This document shows positions 24,492-35,980 of a DNA stretch of 64,000 nt, piece by piece; position 1 is the stretch's first letter, and each line of letters starts with the position of its first letter. The translations under genes and the position numbers were made by a program. The DNA is from Proales similis. Taxonomy: Eukaryota; Rotifera; Eurotatoria; Ploima; Proalidae. The notes below the pieces were generated by a model, which had not been told where the DNA came from, made no database searches, and saw only the letters and a list, made by a program, of their open reading frames with translations. The stretch is taken from NCBI GenBank assembly GCA_019059635.1, contig JAGVRJ010000004.1, forward strand, positions 2,356,001-2,420,000, in the 5' to 3' direction.

Positions 24492-25038
24492 TTCTAATCA
24501 TTCTCATGGCATTTTGTATCGTCTCTCGTCGGACTAGAAGTGTTATTCAAAAAGATTTCATCATCAAATCATTCTATTTTTAATTGAAAGTCTCTGCACT
24601 ATAATCTGTCCAAGTCTAGTTTGGCTGCCGGTTTTATTCGTCCAATTATGATCAATCCTTAGATTCGGGAGGAAAACGCTGAACTGCTTTTCTGATTATT
24701 TCCATTCGCAGACTTCTGCGGCTGAAGAAGCAGTATTCGTGTGACAGAAAATCTTGCCCTTCATGCAAATGAGAGCTTAAGCCTGTAGGGCATTTGACGC
24801 CAAAGCAGCTTTCAGTAAGTCGCACTGAAGCACTCGCGCTCCAAAGCCATTACGAATGATGTTTCACGCGTAGGCTGGGAGAAAGCAAATATGAAACCCT
24901 CTGATGGCTTTTGGTTCATAGATTGGCTTTCAATTTTCATGCTCTCTAAAGTGAATTCTTTTTATCTATTGCTTCAATGATCAGCTTTCTGCTTCGATGA
25001 AGGAATCTCGCTTCAATCTTTTCCGATGTTCCTTTTTC
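24492..25038. other. Convergent intergenic region
   Basis: About 550 bp between the stops of the plus-strand LRR gene and the minus-strand M15 peptidase gene. It should contain both 3' untranslated regions. I see nothing else recognisable. Confidence 0.5.
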
Positions 25039-25948
25039 TTACAGTTTGCTTAGAAAAACTCTTTTCGGATGGCATTTATTTTTTCCTGTTCGATCAGCAT
25101 TGAAAACGCAATCAGGCTTCGTAAATCCGCTGGAAGGAGTTCTCCTCATGCGAAAGATGGTTTGCGGCCCAGCTGAGCCGTCAACAGTTATCACATCGTC
25201 CGGATTGTTGCAGTTCCAAATGCGCTGAAACGCACTCACTGATTCGCCCGGCTGTGTTTGTCCCGGACAAGTGAAATGCACGCGATCGTCCGGGCCGTAC
25301 CACACACATCCAACCTTGTCTAATTCGTCGATCCATTCGTCGTAGTTTTGAATATCAACCGACAAGCCGCTCTCATGATTTGAATTTCCAGGCGTGGCGG
25401 CCGCTGTTATTCCACATTTTTCTTGTTTGAACCATTCGTACAGCATGAACCTGGTGGGCGGATTCAAAGCTTTAGTTCACGCGTCCATGTTTATTCGACA
25501 TTAAAAAAAACTGCTTTTACTGCTGCACAACTGTACGCAGGGCCGAATTGATTTGCATATTTTTGGCTGGGCTCGCACGTAGAGCGTCTCGCAACGCTTC
25601 CATTGAGCTCGTCTGCAAGAAAGGCACCACTCGAGCCGCCGAGCTGAGTTGAACTCGATCCAGACTGTTTAGACTTTGTGTAAACACGCAAGAATATTTG
25701 AGGTCACTTTTGGCAGGTTTGAGTTTGTTTATGAGCGTTTTACTTTGACATTGGAAAGGAGAACATGCTCACGAGCTGTTCGGCTGTTTGGCAGCAATTT
25801 ATGTCAGACGACTGTGATCAATTGGGAATCGAATATGTGGATCACTTACATAAATTTGCCACCACTTGTGTGCTGCATCCTCCTTCAGCGATCAACTGAT
25901 TTACGGTTTTTGGGCTCGCTTTTATGTTTTGATTCGCATTAGAGCAGG
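25039..25948 (-). CDS. Bacterial-type M15 D-Ala-D-Ala carboxypeptidase-like protein with peptidoglycan-binding-like tail (5' end uncertain)
   Basis: A zinc peptidase of the VanY/M15 type, which cleaves peptidoglycan stem peptides. I model exons 25948-25850, 25783-25744, 25664-25521 and 25450-25039 with compatible phases. All the zinc ligands are visible: the SNHESGLSVD motif supplies His and Asp, and RVHF supplies the second His. After this domain the sequence FQRIWNCNNP and the following residues match the peptidoglycan-binding-like repeat that follows M15 domains in several bacterial proteins. Upstream, the segment with VVPFLQTSSMEAL and INSALRT matches the N-terminal part of the bacterial domain. 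No signal peptide is found in these exons, so at least one exon is missing. It may be joined to the Ly6-like ORF immediately upstream. In animals such genes are generally attributed to horizontal transfer. Introns show the gene is now eukaryotic. A digestive or antibacterial role is inference. Confidence 0.8.
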
Positions 25949-25977
25949 CTAGCTGTGTGTGTGTGCTATCAAAAGCA

Positions 25978-26376
25978 CTACCAACCAGTACAGAAGTTCA
26001 TCTCCTGATTGCACTCGGATGTCAGACACAAGCAGTTCTCAACCAGAACATTACTTGCAAGCCCATCGGGCGAGCATCTCTCATACAAGCGAGCGAGAGA
26101 GGAGAAATTAGCATGCTTAAACGAGCCGCATTTGGGCCTCAGAATGTCGGAGCCGTCTGTCACAATCGAAGCAAAATTACTCTCATTTACGCAGCGTCTT
26201 TCATATCTCACGATGGGAAATGAGAATATAAACTCGATTCGGTGCATGTAGCACATTATACATCCAGATTGGATTCCGTTTAGATCGTCTGCGCAAATGA
26301 TACCATTTACCACGGCCCATAGAGCGCTTAGCACCAGACATCTCAGAGGAAAATGGGCCTTGGCTTTCAAATTCAT
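25978..26376 (-). CDS. Small secreted Cys-rich protein with Ly6/uPAR-like cysteine pattern
   Basis: A 132-residue ORF with an ATG at 26376. A hydrophobic signal peptide occupies about residues 10-25 (CLVLSALWAVVNG). The mature part has ten cysteines ending in CLCLTSECN, which resembles the C-terminal CxC...CN of Ly6/uPAR three-finger domains. There is no hydrophobic C-terminal tail for a GPI anchor. The stop lies only about 30 bp from where the M15 peptidase reading frame opens on the same strand. The two may therefore be one gene, with this ORF supplying the signal peptide through a donor near 26027. The Ly6 assignment rests on cysteine spacing only. Confidence 0.5.
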   Translation of the reverse strand: MNLKAKAHFPLRCLVLSALWAVVNGIICADDLNGIQSGCIMCYMHRIEFIFSFPIVRYERRCVNESNFASIVTDGSDILRPKCGSFKHANFSSLARLYERCSPDGLASNVLVENCLCLTSECNQEMNFCTGW

Positions 26377-27378
26377 TTCTTAATCGAGAAATGCGGGTTC
26401 TTGACGCGCAGTAATCGATCATTTATTTGACGAATGTCTTATTTTAATTGCTTATCATTCGCATCTTGCTGGGCCATAATCTACAAAATTGGCATCTTAT
26501 CGCTTTTTTAACGTACCTAGTCAATTCACTTGAATTGAGAGCGGAGCAAAAGGGGGCAACCGTGATGATTGTACGATGACGATAAGTGATTATCTGAACT
26601 GGCCCCTCGCGACTTGGATCGCTTATTCATCTCAAATCTATGAATGTCTGCCTGTATCATATAAATAGACGCAATTGGGCATATTCAGTCTTAATTCTAA
26701 TTGCAACGTCAATTAACAGAAGGAAAAGAGGAGTATCTCTAACTACTACCTTCCGCGTAGACGCACTCATAAACTTGTGACTTAACGTGCTCAGAGGCCC
26801 CTCGAGCGTTTCGCCTAAGACTCTTATAAATTGCGTTTCTCTGCTCTCGTTTTAATTGAGTAGGGTGCGCATGCAAATTTTTCCACATGCGATTATTTCT
26901 ATCTGAGGGGGCTGAGAGATAGAGACGGAAGTGAGTGCTGGAATCAATATTCGTCCGACCGCCTTAATGCAATATATTTAATTTTAGTTAACCTAAAGCG
27001 AGTAGGTTGCAACTATTGCATTTATATCTACTGCCGCTATCTACCACTCATTTTCGATTCATGCTCGACGATTATACTGACGCATGAAACTCTATTTAAA
27101 ATCGGTAATTGGGCATTTCAAATTCTGAGCTTACAGTGGCAATCAAAGTCATTCAAGCATTAGATTTGGCATATTGCAGCAAAAAAGCAAATTAGTCAGA
27201 CTGACTTTGGCCCGAATTTAATTTGCTGAATGATAAGCCTGAATGTTTCTGTTCTGCTGCATCTTCTCTCTCTCTCTTCCTGTCTACTTCTATTTCTGCT
27301 GCAGACATTATCACATTATTTATTTGAACAGAAGCAATATTTCGTGTTTGATTCGATTAGATTACTGAGGCGAGAAGA
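26377..27378. other. Divergent intergenic region with core promoter signals
   Basis: About 1 kb between the minus-strand Ly6-like ORF and the plus-strand globin. A TATAAATA lies near 26659, followed about 25 bp later by a TCAGT initiator-like motif. A strong polypyrimidine tract ends in CAG at 27304. These suggest that the globin transcript starts near 26685 and has a spliced 5' untranslated exon. No coding exon is seen. Confidence 0.45.
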
Positions 27379-28391
27379 ATGGGTCTTGCACATGGGAGGC
27401 CACAAGTTGATCAAAATAGTAAAGAGAACGGGATGATTCAGTCGAACTCTGCACGGGCAACAATTGAAAACGAAATGGAAGAACAAGACTTGCTACAGTC
27501 GCAAATATTACTGGTCGGCAATTTGGCTGATGTTAAATTGATAGACAAGGAGATTTACGCGGACGAAAAAGCGCTCGCACTCATGTCGTTTCAATTCATC
27601 AAAGAAGATTTGATCAAATTTGGCTCCATCGCGTTCATGAAGTAAGTTTCAAGTTCTGAATTCTTACTCGATGCCATGCCCTTATGCCGAAACAGGAGCT
27701 TTGAGACGTTGCCAACTATCCAAGAGAAGTTCGACGCGTTCAAACAGCTACCGCTCGACGAGCTATCCAAAAGTCATGCTCTACGGTAATTCACTAAAAT
27801 TTGAAGAAAACTTCATCGGCTCTGTTTTTTATTTGCTTCGCTCAAACGAACTTGTTGCAGTACTCATTCGACCAAAGTGATGAATGTGATCGGCAATTAC
27901 ATTGACGCTCTAAAAAAAGGAGACTTTTCTCAAATGAATGAAGAGCTGTTCAAATTGGGCAAAAGACACCGCATCTATCGAGCCAAAAAAGAATACTTTA
28001 TTGTGAGTGCGCCCGGACTTGGCTCTCTTTTTACACTTCAATTCTTAACCTCAGGCCGTTTAAGATCATTCAATATCAATTTGTAAAGGCTATCGAGCCG
28101 ATACTGAGAAAGAATCTTTATCAAATAGACAGAGAAAAGCTGTTGGAATTGAGTCCAAGTCTGCACACAGTTCTTGGTGAGTGCGACGAATTTGAAAATA
28201 ATGAAAAACAAAATAGAATGCTTGATATCTTGATAGAGCCATATCATGACATTTCGACAAGCGAAAAGCAAACGCTGAGCATAAATGAAGTCGAGTGCGT
28301 GCTCGAGCGAATTAAGCAGACTTGGCACAAGCTGTTCGGCATCATGCGATTCCACATGAATCGTGGAATTGAATCCACCGATCTTAAATAG
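27379..28391 (+). CDS. Globin (globin X/neuroglobin-like) with N- and C-terminal extensions
   Basis: A haem-binding globin. Exons: 27379-27641, 27696-27785, 27861-28002, 28089-28176 and 28237-28391 (245 residues). The last intron (28177-28236) is 60 nt, in frame and stop-free, so its retention would give 265 residues. The BC region has a conserved Phe (KFDAFKQLPLDEL). The E helix reads LRTHSTKVMNVI with a candidate distal His E7 at residue 120. The F helix reads LGKRH with the proximal His F8 at residue 154. The H helix reads KLFGIMRFHMNRG as in globin X and neuroglobin. About 60 residues precede the fold, starting Met-Gly, which could allow N-myristoylation as reported for some globin X proteins. 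The segment between the G and H helices is longer than usual. Membrane-associated redox or oxygen sensing is inference. Confidence 0.82.
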
Positions 28392-28809
28392 TTCTTCTTA
28401 AATAGGCATTTTGCTTAGTCAATAAGCCAGGAAAACAATCACTCAAATTTAAAGAGTCACTTCCCGTCTTCAAATTAGATCTCATAACTTTTTTATCAGC
28501 GCTCATTATTTTTCACCGGTTCTTTCTTCTTTTTTTTCAAATCTAGTCCACACTTTATTCGAGTAGAACATTTCACTTTGAATTCAAATATTCAAATCAA
28601 ATCCTATTGCCAATCTTATTTATATTTAATGAAGCATTTTATTTTGAACTTTGGCCTCAAATATAAATTCAAAAAAATGTCTTAAGATGTTCTATTTGAT
28701 ATAAATGGCCGAAAAGAACGCTCAGATTGAATGGACGCGGCTCAGGGAGTAACTAGCCAATCGGGCGTTTATGCATTCAAGAGTCATAAAAATGTGCGCA
28801 TGTGAACAG
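28392..28809. other. AT-rich intergenic region
   Basis: About 420 bp of AT-rich DNA between the globin stop and the initiator tRNA. It presumably holds the globin 3' untranslated region and the upstream context of the tRNA. Nothing else is recognised. Confidence 0.5.
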
Positions 28810-28881
28810 AGCAGCGTGGCGCAGTGGAAGCGTGCTGGGCTCATAACTCAGAGGTCGGTGGATCGAAACCACTCGCTGCTA
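28810..28881 (+). tRNA. tRNA-iMet: Initiator tRNA-Met (CAT anticodon)
   Basis: A 72-nt tRNA that folds fully by hand: acceptor AGCAGCG with CGCTGCT, a 4-bp D stem, a 5-bp anticodon stem with loop CTCATAA, and a 5-bp T stem with loop ATCGAAA. The A1:U72 pair and A54/A60 in the T loop (in place of T54 and the usual pyrimidine) are hallmarks of eukaryotic initiator tRNA. The loop has U33 rather than the vertebrate C33. The middle of the three conserved G:C pairs above the anticodon loop is G:U here (CTGGG with CTCAG). There is no intron and CCA is not encoded, as normal in eukaryotes. Confidence 0.95.
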
Positions 28882-29316
28882 CATTTTTTCATTCCGGCCA
28901 CATTATTGATTCATCCTCTCTCTCTCTCTATGTCTGTCTGCATCTCTCTAGACTTTGAACTCTATTTTGGTCACATTTTCACTTTCACTCTAATCTCTCT
29001 TTCTTATTTCAACATTAAATGATATATTGTTTGCTTGCGAAAGGTGCATGTGTGTACATAAGTTTGTAAGCGAAGCGTCGAATATCGGCCTTTGTTGGAT
29101 GCTTGTGTGTTGAAACTTCTTTTATTAATTCGTCGGCGACATTCAGACATGTATAAATAAATAGCTTGGGGAACAAAGCCATGCTTAGTTAGAAAAGAAA
29201 TAACAAAAATACTTGAACATTCTGAACGGATAAAATAAAGTGAATGTGAAATAAATTTAAAAAAAAAGACTCGTCAGTCATACAAATCATCACGTGAGTC
29301 AACCTAATCACTCAAA
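28882..29316. other. Intergenic region
   Basis: About 430 bp. A short T run just after the tRNA would serve as the RNA polymerase III terminator. A TATAAATAAATA motif near 29152 may be the promoter of the small ORF that follows, or simply AT-rich DNA. Confidence 0.45.
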
Positions 29317-29526
29317 ATGACCGAAGGGAAACCGAGACCGAAAAGGAGTCCCGCATTGGCCAACTTATGGTCTATATCGATAAGTCCTGAACAAGGCCTG
29401 CGCTACTTGAACGCAGCCTCACAGAGTCGCCAATATCTGTCGTACCAGTCCAGACTCAGGTCGGCCCAATTGAACAAGCGTCGGAACGCATTCGCCTACA
29501 TCTGGGATTTTCGTCTACAAAATTGA
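29317..29526 (+). CDS. Putative small basic protein (69 residues), unrecognised
   Basis: The ORF starts with an ATG in an acceptable context (AAAATGA) and ends at 29526. A TATA-like motif lies about 160 bp upstream and an AATAAT/AATAAA cluster about 130 bp downstream. The product is basic, with no signal peptide, membrane segment or motif that I recognise. The position between well-supported genes and the flanking signals make it possible. Codon use alone does not prove it. Confidence 0.3.
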   Translation: MTEGKPRPKRSPALANLWSISISPEQGLRYLNAASQSRQYLSYQSRLRSAQLNKRRNAFAYIWDFRLQN

Positions 29527-29939
29527 ACTCCCTGAACGTTTTTTTTTTCAAGCTGACCAACTGAAAGTTTCACTCGCCAGCCGTGACCAGACAAATTCAT
29601 TTAATCATGCTGATCTATTTTTTATTGCTATCATTCTGGCTAAATCGAGAGAAAATAATAAACTTTTCGAGCATTAGAATCAATAGCAGTCAGATTTGAG
29701 CTAAACTCGAGCCAGGAGAAAACCAATAAAACAAATCAGAAGATAAAAATGGCCAAAGAAATTGTGGCCGGAGGGAGCTGAGTTTCCGCAATCTTTTCCA
29801 TCAATTCGGTCGATGGGCACTGGGCAGCCTGTTTTCTCCACCGAGCTGATTAGATACTCAACATTCTTCTTCTTTGCCAGTCTAATTGGCTCCTCAACTA
29901 CGAGGCAAAAATTAGAGTCTGTCTCATGCGTGTATTTGA
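29527..29939. other. Intergenic region
   Basis: About 410 bp between the small ORF and the stop of the minus-strand PGGHG gene. It contains AATAAA-like strings on the plus strand near 29655 and 29725. No coding signal is seen. Confidence 0.45.
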
Positions 29940-32462
29940 CTATTCCGCTTTTAGCCTACTTTCAAGCTGAATCATGCGGCCTTCTGCGTTCAAGTGAAGT
30001 TTGTGTTCTTTGCTTGCCGATTCCAAGGTGACAATTATTTCGTTCGATGTAAACTCAAAATTCAGCGCATTTCCAAGGTATTTTACGCGGCGCAGCTTTA
30101 AATGAGTTGAACCAGGTGGGACTGGAGTCCAGCCAAGCACACTGAGATGTTCGGTGTGCAAACGAAGACCTCCATAGCCAAACAGAAACACTTGAAGGAA
30201 TCCGCCGGCTCCGGTGATGAAGTTCACTGCTCCGACTTCTTGAAATGCTTCAGTCCAAATCTGATTTTCGCGCCTGTGAGACTTTCGGATAAAATATTGT
30301 TCAATACGGGCGGCCTTACTCTGAATGGCTCCTTGACATAGAGCTCGTAGCTTCGGCGAAGTAGCTCATGGGCCTTATCAAACTCGCCAATGTCGATATG
30401 ACCGATCGCATGCATTCCCCAAGTCATGGCCGGACCATTTGCTCGAGTGCGATTTTCGTAGTAGTAGAGCTCGTTCTTGCGCACGGTATTGTTCTGCGGC
30501 CATAGGAGAGGAAAGCCGAGAAGAACTACGTCGGCTTGTTTGATTGGTCCACCTTGATATCCTTCATACTCAAGATGGATTCCTTTGTCAGCATCAAAAG
30601 GCATGTGCAAGCATCTGGCCTTGTCAACAGCTTGGCTCAAATCAAGTCGACTCGCATCGCTCAGGCAGTGCATGTAGTCGGCGAGGAAGATGGACATGGC
30701 AGCGACCACGTTTGTATAGACCGAATTGTCCACATTCGGCACGGCGTCCTCGTCGGGAGGCAGCACTCCGAGGATTTCGAACTGACGCTTTGACTTACTA
30801 TACGTGATTTTTTCCGACCAAAATTGAGCGATGTTCGTAACAAGTTGAGCTCCTTTCTCATTGAGGAGCCAGTTGCGGTCTCTTGTAGCCGCCCAATATT
30901 GCCTCGCTACAACCAATGTTGTCAAGGTCTTTTCCGCAAATTATTACAAACAAATCAAGTGAAAGACCAACCTGCGAATGCTATGTCTCCGCTGATGTGC
31001 AGTTGGTAGTTGCGAACTTCAGGGCAGCAGTCGGGCGTTACATCCACGCCAGTGTAGGCAGACTCCCATGGAAATCTTTTAAGGTCGGTGGCCTTCAAAC
31101 TCGCTCATGGACGATGCCAAAATAGGAGCGCCTACCTCCAGCCCTGGGTGCCAAAAAGTTCTGCATTATAAGCGGCCGCCTCGCTCAACTCAGTTCTGTA
31201 GGAGAGAATCTGCTTGGCCAGCTGAGGATAGAACATCAATACAGACGGATACATCCAAGTTTCTGTTAAAGAGGTCATTCAAGTGTCCAGGCGTTCGAAT
31301 GACCGTTTACCATCACTTACCAGTATCCCAGAACGAGTGGCCTTGATAGTCCATGAGAAGAGAGCCTCGACTCAGTGAGCCTGGACTGAGACCATAAAAC
31401 TGGTTGAGAGTACCGTAGTGGTCCAAAGATGGCGCCGAACTTAGCAGATAGTAATAGGATGCGTAAATCACAGACTGCAGCTCATGGTTGTCCGTCTCGA
31501 TGCGGCCCTCGTCCCAAATGGCGGCGAACTTTTCAGTGTGCAGCAGATAAAAGTCGCCTTCTTGGCCGCGTTCGATGAGCGCAAGAGCCTCGTCGATCTC
31601 TTGCCGCGCTGCGGTCTCGTTTGTGTCAACTGAGCTGATCAGAGTGAACATGGCCTCCTCTTGGTCGCTTTGCAGCACGATTCGTTTCAGCGGCGTGTAA
31701 AACATGAACACCTCTCTTGACTTCGACTGAAACTTGTCAAACTCCACCTCTTTAGTGGAGCCCTTCAACAGATTGTATTTTGCAAATTGTTCAACTGGCG
31801 CAAAGTCAAAATCCTCGCTGATCAGCTCAACTTGTGGAGTGAGAGCCACTTCAATTCGTCCTTCAAACAGCAACTAGTCAGCGACCAGCAGTCAGCTGAC
31901 AACTTTTCTTCTTGCCCACCTTTGACTTGGAATTTGCGCCGCACCAAAATCTGCGAAACCAACAGTCGGTTGTAAAACTGATGGGCGAATAGGCGACGCT
32001 CAACTTGAAATCGATCGTTTTCTAGCTGCTCGAAAAACACTCCTTGAGAAAATGAATTAAAGAGAACATTAAAGAGAAATATCGTAATGGCTGGATGAGC
32101 AGTCAAATAAACGACAGCAGACCTTTTCCAAAATGCATTGCAAACGTTCGAGTCAAAAACGGCTCGTTCAACGACTCGATCAGAAAATGGTGATTATTCG
32201 GCACTCGGGCTCGATGGCTGTTGCCCTCTTTGCCGTTGTAGAGACCGTTCAGATAGGTGGCGTTCATGAAGACGGTGGCGGCCAAATGTCCGTTGCCCAC
32301 ATACGGTAGCAGCCGATGGTCCTCGGGCAGCCGACTGGTCACAGCAATGTCAGGAGCATTCGTGTCCAACTGGGTAAGGAACCTGTACGACGGACATGCA
32401 GCGTTCAGGCCGACAAGCAGAACGGAAAGGAAAATTGCTGCGCAGTTAAAGAGCCAACGCAT
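29940..32462 (-). CDS. PGGHG: Protein-glucosylgalactosylhydroxylysine glucosidase (GH65, ATHL1-like)
   Basis: A glycoside hydrolase family 65 enzyme that removes glucose from the Glc-Gal disaccharide on collagen hydroxylysine. Seven exons on the minus strand: 32462-32123, 32042-31920, 31860-31321, 31262-31136, 31075-30972, 30906-30320 and 30260-29940. They sum to 2142 nt (713 residues) with compatible GT-AG junctions. A signal-like hydrophobic N-terminus (FLSVLLVGL) is present. Family landmarks are the block DYQGHSFWDTETWMYP, with the catalytic-region Asp, then KQADVVLLGFPLLWP, GPAMTWGMHAIG, IWTEA and GAVNFITGAGGFLQ. Length is close to the human enzyme (737). The acceptor at 30906 was chosen because it keeps the frame and restores family sequence (AFAARQYW). 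Confidence 0.92.
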
Positions 32463-32925
32463 TCTTTTCTACTTTTTTTTTTTCTCAAGGTCTTCAAAGA
32501 GCCAATTTTCTTTCATTTAATTTCGCCAAGTTGCGTGAAGCCGGCCATAAAATCGCAGATTTATTGCCCATTTACGACCCTTGTTGTCGGTGCGGGCAAC
32601 AAAATAGAAACAAAAACGACTAGAAGGAAAGGCACTAAATCTCTTCGACGAGAGTGCAATTGAAACGGCTGCCCGCCATTGCTAGGATCTAACTGTTCGA
32701 CTTAAAATAACACAAGGCGATAAGTGATTGCGATTACACGCGACACAAACGCGTGTTGAGTTTGCAAAATTGAGCTTTATTCAATATAGCTTTATCCTTT
32801 GAAGCTTTATACAAGCTTTATTTGAGCTTTAAAAGCAAAAAGCTGTCGCTATGTAGATAACTGCTATTGTTTGGTTTGAGGGAAAAAAAAAAAGAAGCAA
32901 TGAGGTAGAGAAAAGTGCAGGGCGT
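32463..32925. other. Intergenic region
   Basis: About 460 bp between the start of PGGHG and the stop of GUCD1, both on the minus strand. It should hold the PGGHG promoter and the GUCD1 3' untranslated region. Nothing else is recognised. Confidence 0.5.
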
Positions 32926-33802
32926 CTATTTGTACAGGAAAAGAATGTCTTGGTCAGTGCCATGCGCTCGTCGGGCCAGCTCGAAATTGTCAAACGATGT
33001 GAACGAGAGGAGGCTGGGCGACGACGGGTTTCTAAAATAGACGACCCGCTTGTAGTCGTCGTAGCCTATCAGGGTTATGAAATGCCCGTTGTAGGCTTGA
33101 TTCTCTTTGGGCACTAACGAGAACGTGTACTCGTGCGCTAGATGAGCCATACGGCGCGGAATCACACTGCTGCCCATGCAGCCTTCGAGCAGCTGGTTGA
33201 CTCGTTTGCCGACCAGCTGGTACAGATTGGACTTGTCATTCTCCTCGTCGTCGATCAGCTCGTCGTTGTTTAACTCGGTGTCGTGCAAAAGATTCGAATC
33301 GACCAGAACCAGACAAACGCTCTGCCGGTCGGATAGCTGCTGCTTAATGAAATCGAGCGACACACACTCGTGGTTCACATTGATGCCGAGCAGACGGGCG
33401 TCGGCGAATTTCTTGTTCACTCGCTGCTTCTCCGTCTCGTAGTCGTTCTCTCTAATGTAAAAGTCTTCTTCGTCGTATTTCTCATTGGCGCCCAATGTCT
33501 GCGTGTACATTGCGTGGCGCATGTTGCACCGAGCGCACACATGCGCCAAGTCAATGGTCCACAGACTCTTGTCAGTCAGACCGAGCTGCTCCAACTCTCG
33601 ATCGATTTTGGCCAGCTCGTTCTCGTTTATGTAGCTTTAACAAATTGCGCGCTTGGTATGTGGCCCATTTGTGAAACTGTTCAACAACAACTACAAACCT
33701 GACAGCCATCTTGAGACAAGCGTGGCCACAATCGTTCATGGTCGCCTGACGAAAGTGCTTTACACTCTTGTTGAGAAATGTCGGCGCAAGTGACGATGCC
33801 AT
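32926..33802 (-). CDS. GUCD1: GUCD1-like guanylyl-cyclase-domain-containing protein (papain-like fold)
   Basis: Homologue of GUCD1, a conserved cytoplasmic protein of uncertain enzymatic activity related to the C39/papain-like fold. Two exons: 33802-33699 and 33634-32926, 813 nt (270 residues), with a 64-nt intron. The N-terminal block HFRQATMNDCGHACLKMA contains the predicted nucleophilic Cys of the DCG motif. Other conserved blocks are SLWTIDLAHVC, YTQTLGANEKY, VCLVLVDSNLLH, GHFITLIGYDD (candidate catalytic His) and GTDQDILFLYK. An acidic insert (about residues 155-175) is not part of the family core. The despite-the-name guanylyl cyclase function is not supported by the sequence. Confidence 0.9.
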
Positions 33803-34196
33803 TGTCTAGTTTGAACAAATTCAGAATATTTCACTCTTCTTCTTGCCCTCGTCTTCCTCCTCCTCCTCCTCTTGCTATTGCATATTCGTATTTGTCTTTT
33901 CCTTTTAATTATCCCGATGCTTGAATGAATGCGTTCACAACACAACATTGCGAGCGGGCGGAAATGAAACCTTTGCGGTGAACAATTGGCTACCGCCGCC
34001 CTTAAACATGCTGATCTGATCAAAGCAAGAATTCAGAATGCACTGGTGAGGCCAACTCGCTTGTAGCAGGGCAACTCTAGTTGTACAAACTCGCACATGC
34101 AGACAAAAAGCGGCTCGGCAGAGAGAAAGTTGTGTCAAGAGGCTTCAAAATGCAGCATTAAACAGCTGCGCACTTTGCGGCAGAGAGCAAGTCAGA
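33803..34196. other. Divergent promoter region
   Basis: About 390 bp between the divergent starts of GUCD1 (minus) and the first cathepsin (plus). Both promoters should lie here. A CT-rich tract occurs at about 33835-33880. No coding signal is seen. Confidence 0.5.
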
Positions 34197-35768
<1,572 letters not shown>

Positions 35769-35980
35769 AGCCCCAGCACACACACACACACACACAATAA
35801 ATTTTGCAGAATCAAAACTCTCTGAGACTAAAGAAAAATATTTCAAAATCAAACAGACTTGAATCTTAGCCGTTGCTTGACAAATAAAAATTCGAAAATT
35901 CATAATTTGCCTCGTTTTCAATCTGAGAGCCAAAGCGCAAGAGCATAATAGTAATATTAGTCGTGCGACTGCTCTAAAAA

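Noticed and set aside
30906-30930. PGGHG exon start at 30928 (acceptor AAAAG)
   Set aside because: It shifts the frame relative to the previous exon. The TGTAG acceptor 22 bp further in keeps the frame and the family sequence.
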